From Govania unica (lineage in GTDB: Bacteria > Pseudomonadota > Alphaproteobacteria > Sphingomonadales > Govanellaceae): a stretch of DNA of 64,000 bases. Of this stretch, positions 60,765 through 64,000 are shown piece by piece (position 1 is the first letter of the stretch; each line of letters opens with the position of its first letter). Both the position numbers and the translations under genes were made by a program. The notes beneath the pieces were generated by a model. That model was not told the origin of the DNA. It saw only the letters and a program-made list of their open reading frames with translations, and made no database searches. The stretch is taken from NCBI RefSeq assembly GCF_027920805.1, contig NZ_JANWOI010000001.1:496001-560000 (forward strand), given 5' to 3'.

Positions 60765-63389
60765 ATGCTTCGTCTCCCATCATTCGTTTCCTGTCTGGCT
60801 TTAACATTGGTCGCAAGTTCGACAGTCGCGGCGCCGTTGCAAACCAGTCAACTGCCGCGCGATATCCGGCCGGATCATTATGATCTGACGCTCACGCCGG
60901 ACGCGCAAAATCTCAGCTTCACCGGTCAGGTCGGCATTGATTTCGAAGTGCTGACACCGACGCCACGGGTTGTGCTTAATGCGGCGGATCTGGAGATTGT
61001 GACGGCGACCCTTGCCGGACGGCGGGGTTTCGCCGCGCCGAAGATCACGCTCGATACGGCGGCACAGACAGCGACCTTTGAATTTACAAAAGCTCTTCCT
61101 GTCGGGCGCTATCGCCTCGATATCAGTTACAAGGGCAAGATCGGCACCCAGGCGACGGGGCTTTTCGCGCTGGATTATGACGAGGCGTCCGGCAAGCGCC
61201 GCGCGCTTTATACGCAGTTCGAAGACAGTTACGCCCGCTACGTTCTGCCCTCCTGGGATGAGCCGTTCTACAAGGCGACCTTCAGCGTCAAGGCCGATGT
61301 ACCAGCGGGCGAGATGGCGGTCAGCAATATGCCGGTCGCGTCGGAAACAGCTGAAAAATCCGGGCGCAAGCTTGTGTCCTTCGCCACCTCGCCGAAAATG
61401 TCCACCTATCTTCTGTTCTTCGGCCTGGGCGAGTTTGAACGGGCGACCCGTAAGATCCGTAATGTGGAAGTGGGCGTGATTGCCAAAAAGGGCGATATCG
61501 ACAAGGCGGGCTATGCCCTTGATTCCGCAGCGCAGATTCTGCCCTGGCTCGATGATTATTTTGCCGTGCCTTATCCGCTGCCAAAGCTCGATAACATCGC
61601 AGCCCCCGGCCGCAGTCAGTTTTTCAGCGCCATGGAAAACTGGGGCGCCATCTTTACCTTTGAAAATACTTTGCTGTTCGATCCGGCCATTTCAAGCGAA
61701 AGCGACAAGCAGCGCATTTTCGTCGTTGAAGCCCATGAGATGGCGCATCAATGGTTCGGCAATCTGGTGACCATGGCCTGGTGGGACGATCTGTGGCTGA
61801 ACGAAGGCTTCGCCTCCTGGATGGAGGGCCGGGTGACCGAACATTTCCATCCCGAATGGGATCCGGCGCTTGACGCCGTCAACAGCCGCGATGCCGCCAT
61901 GAGCCTGGATGCCCTCGCGTCAACCCATCCGGTGGTGCAGAAGATCGAAACCGTGGCCCAGATCAGTCAGGCCTTCGACGCGATCACCTACCAGAAGGGC
62001 CAGGCGGTGATCGGCATGCTTGAAGCCTATACGGGGACCGAGGCCTGGCGCGCGGGCGTGCGCAAATACATCAAGGCCAACAGCTACGGCAATACGGTCA
62101 GCGACGATCTCTGGGCTGCGGTGGAGGCGGCGGCAGGCAAGCCGGTGACCGCAATCGCACATGATTTCACCCTGCAACCGGGGGTGCCGCTGATCCGGGT
62201 GGAGAGCGCCGCCTGCAAAAATGGCCAGACCGAACTCATGCTCAGCCAGGGCGAATATACCAAGGACCGGCCGAACAAGACGCCGCTTGGCTGGCATGTG
62301 CCGGTGCTCGCGCGCGGTCTTGACGCCGCAACGCCGGTGGCCGCGCTGGTCGTGGGCGGACGGGCCGAGATGACGGTGCCGGGCTGCGCGCCCGTGGTGG
62401 TCAATGCCGGACAAAGCGGCTATTACCGCACGCTCTATACGCCGGGGCTGTTCAAGACCCTGGCCGCGAATTTCGCCAGGCTTGCCCCCGCCGATCAGAT
62501 GGGGCTGCTGAGCGACAGCAGCAATCTCGGGCTGGCGGGCCTACAGCCGCCATCCGATGTGTTCGACCTGCTGCGTGCTATTCCGGCCGATGCCAAGCCC
62601 CATGTCTGGAGCCGCGCGGCCAGCCTCGTGCAAAGTTTTTATGATTATGGCGAGGGTAATGCGGGGCAACAGGCGGCGCTGCGCAAGTTCGCCGGACAGT
62701 ATCTGCGCCCGGTCCTCGACAGGCTTGGCTGGACCCCGCGCGCGGGCGAGCCGGATACGGTGGCTATTTTGCGTGGGGATCTCATCACCACGCTCGGCCG
62801 TGTCGGCGATCCGGTGGTGATTGCCGAAGCCCGGCGGCGGTTCGCGGCGCGGGTCAGTGATCCGGCGGCCATCCCACCCTCGCTGCGGCGGACGATTTTG
62901 CGGGTGGTGGCGCTCCATGCCGATCAGGCCACCTGGACCGCCATTCATGAGGCTGCCGCCCAGGAAACCTCGGCCCTGATCCGTCCGGAACTTTATAATC
63001 TTCTCGCCGTGGCAAAGGACGAGACCCTGACACGGCAAGCCCTCGCACTCGCCATGACCGATGAGCCCGGGGTCACCACCGGCGCCAGCATGATCCGCTG
63101 GGCGGCGGCGGAACATCCCGATCTCGTGTTCGACTTCGCCGTAGCCAATAAGGACGCTGTTAATGCCAAGGTCGATGTGTCGGCGCGGACGCGCTTCATT
63201 CCGTCGCTTGGTGCCGGGTCATCCGATCCGGCCATGATAGCCAAGCTGCGGAGTTATGGGGAGGCGAACATCCCGGCTGACGCCCAGCAATCGGTCAAGA
63301 CGGCTATCGCAGCGGTGGCCTACCGCATCGACGTCCGCAAGACCCGCATGCCGGTGATCGCGGCCTGGCTTGCCCGCAACAAGTTTTAA
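60765..63389 (+). CDS. M1-family zinc aminopeptidase
   Basis: This 874-aa protein has a signal peptide (LPSFVSCLALTLVASSTVAA). Substrate and zinc motifs are FFSAMENWGAI (GAMEN type), VEAHEMAHQWFGNLVTMAWW (HEXXH) and the third ligand in DLWLNEGFASWMEG. A C-terminal ERAP1-like helical domain follows. It removes N-terminal residues from peptides in the periplasm or outside. ATG 60765, with AGGAGG upstream, is preferred to the longer frame from 60645. It diverges from the amine oxidase. Confidence 0.95.
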   Translation: MLRLPSFVSCLALTLVASSTVAAPLQTSQLPRDIRPDHYDLTLTPDAQNLSFTGQVGIDFEVLTPTPRVVLNAADLEIVTATLAGRRGFAAPKITLDTAAQTATFEFTKALPVGRYRLDISYKGKIGTQATGLFALDYDEASGKRRALYTQFEDSYARYVLPSWDEPFYKATFSVKADVPAGEMAVSNMPVASETAEKSGRKLVSFATSPKMSTYLLFFGLGEFERATRKIRNVEVGVIAKKGDIDKAGYALDSAAQILPWLDDYFAVPYPLPKLDNIAAPGRSQFFSAMENWGAIFTFENTLLFDPAISSESDKQRIFVVEAHEMAHQWFGNLVTMAWWDDLWLNEGFASWMEGRVTEHFHPEWDPALDAVNSRDAAMSLDALASTHPVVQKIETVAQISQAFDAITYQKGQAVIGMLEAYTGTEAWRAGVRKYIKANSYGNTVSDDLWAAVEAAAGKPVTAIAHDFTLQPGVPLIRVESAACKNGQTELMLSQGEYTKDRPNKTPLGWHVPVLARGLDAATPVAALVVGGRAEMTVPGCAPVVVNAGQSGYYRTLYTPGLFKTLAANFARLAPADQMGLLSDSSNLGLAGLQPPSDVFDLLRAIPADAKPHVWSRAASLVQSFYDYGEGNAGQQAALRKFAGQYLRPVLDRLGWTPRAGEPDTVAILRGDLITTLGRVGDPVVIAEARRRFAARVSDPAAIPPSLRRTILRVVALHADQATWTAIHEAAAQETSALIRPELYNLLAVAKDETLTRQALALAMTDEPGVTTGASMIRWAAAEHPDLVFDFAVANKDAVNAKVDVSARTRFIPSLGAGSSDPAMIAKLRSYGEANIPADAQQSVKTAIAAVAYRIDVRKTRMPVIAAWLARNKF

Positions 63390-63396
63390 GTCATAA

Positions 63397-63436
63397 AAAA
63401 AACGCCGCCGCTGGGACTGACCGGCGGCGGCGTTTT
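63397..63436. terminator. Bidirectional terminator between convergent genes
   Basis: AAAACGCCGCCG (63397-63408 with two further paired bases) pairs with its complement ending in TTTT at 63436. The A run on one side and T run on the other let it act for both the M1 gene and the leftward amidohydrolase. Confidence 0.88.
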
Positions 63437-63450
63437 CTATTTGGAGACTG

Positions 63451-64000
63451 TTATTCGCTCCAGGCCTTCACGGTCTGGCCGCCCTTCATGACGAATTTGA
63501 CGTGCTCAAGCTCGGTCACGTCCTTGAGCGGATCGCCACTGACGGCGATGAGATCGGCAAAGCGGCCGCTTTGGACCGAGCCCACACGGTCGCTTGCCCC
63601 CAAAAGATCGGCGGCATTGACGGTGGCGGCCTTGATGGCTTCCATTGGCGTCAGTCCGGCCTTTACCAGCAGAATGAACTCACCGGCGTTCTTGCCATGG
63701 GGCGACAGCGCCGTGTCTGTGCCAAAGGCGATCTTCACGCCAGCCTTATGCGCCTCGCCAAGTTGACGCAGGGTTTGCGGCGCCACCTGCAGAGCCTTGG
63801 CGGCGGAGGACGGGTTCAGCTGCTCCGGATGCAGGCGGGCGACTTCGGACACCACATAGGCCACCTGCAAGGTCGGAACCATATAGGTGCCGTACTGCTT
63901 ATAAAGCTTGTAGCTTTCCGCATCGCTGTAGGAGCTGTGTTCGATGGAATCGACCCCAAGACGCACGGCGGCATCGATGGCTTTCTTGCCATGGGCATGG
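63451..64000 (-). CDS. Amidohydrolase (Xaa-Pro dipeptidase-like), cut by the window edge
   Basis: The visible 183 residues are the C-terminal part of an amidohydrolase. HAHGKKAIDAAVRLGVDSIE holds metal ligands, then VKIAFGTDTALSPHGKNAGE with the catalytic aspartate and TVNAADLLGASDRVGSVQSG, FADLIAVSGDPLKDV. The frame is open past 64000, so the start is missing. It resembles the amidohydrolase at 51692 but is clearly distinct. Being next to an M1 aminopeptidase suggests peptide breakdown. Confidence 0.92.
   Translation of the reverse strand, partial: HAHGKKAIDAAVRLGVDSIEHSSYSDAESYKLYKQYGTYMVPTLQVAYVVSEVARLHPEQLNPSSAAKALQVAPQTLRQLGEAHKAGVKIAFGTDTALSPHGKNAGEFILLVKAGLTPMEAIKAATVNAADLLGASDRVGSVQSGRFADLIAVSGDPLKDVTELEHVKFVMKGGQTVKAWSE

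Overview
The window is chromosomal DNA of a Gram-negative, probably alphaproteobacterial, host. The signs are TonB-dependent receptors of the sphingomonad/Emcibacterales style, a PEP-CTERM protein, a GapR-like DUF2312 protein and a REP-like repeat rich in CCGGG/CCCGG. The species cannot be named from the sequence alone.

Positions 454-36188 are a complete-looking P2-like prophage of about 35.7 kb, integrated in the 3' end of a tRNA-Ser(CGA) gene. A 14-bp direct repeat (CACCCTCTCCGCCA) marks attL (454-467) and attR (36175-36188). From left to right it carries: integrase; a leftward early operon (AlpA-like excisionase, small winged-helix protein, GapR-like protein, pentapeptide-repeat protein, primase-helicase, Ogr-like late activator, Cro-like protein); a rightward CI/LexA-like repressor; then leftward late genes in the physical order D U T E/E' FII FI W V, dam methylase, G H (a 27-codon coupled ORF) I J, S R Rz1/Rz endolysin holin X L M N O; and finally rightward terminase P and portal Q. 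Every structural gene is close in length to its P2 counterpart. Gene E keeps a T_TTT_TTG -1 frameshift signal giving E+E'. A 23-bp, nearly palindromic box occurs three times, 37-44 bp upstream of V, J and P, and is proposed as the late activator (Ogr) site. A P2/186-like cos sequence is visible at 32593-32612.

The prophage carries three probable anti-phage cargos. An EcoRII-type restriction-modification-Vsr operon (14750-17677) sits between the G/dam end and V, comparable to the Z/fun site of P2. A KilA-N/BstA-like protein (31369-32346) lies between Q and cos. A 901-aa PHP-phosphoesterase/SMC-like ATPase of the TrlF/Ppl type (33225-35930) lies between cos and attR, comparable to tin/old of P2. 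An AT-rich array of ATGTTAG hairpins precedes the last gene.

Right of attR are a gene remnant, a VOC protein, and two odd genes: a secreted GDPD-like protein of 757 aa and an unrecognised membrane protein with an acidic tail. Next comes a nutrient locus: TonB receptor, periplasmic GDPD, SSS sugar symporter and alkaline phosphatase leftward, diverging from a ROK regulator and GPH transporter. It looks built to take up and strip a phosphodiester-linked polyol or sugar.

From 50.7 kb onward are a PEP-CTERM protein, a leftward hydantoinase A / DUF917 / amidohydrolase operon, a cytochrome c, a second TonB receptor, a flavin amine oxidase, an M1 aminopeptidase and a partial amidohydrolase. A shared palindrome ATCATAA-N2-(T/C)ATGAT appears upstream of the cytochrome, the receptor and the amine oxidase, suggesting one regulon for organic nitrogen compounds.
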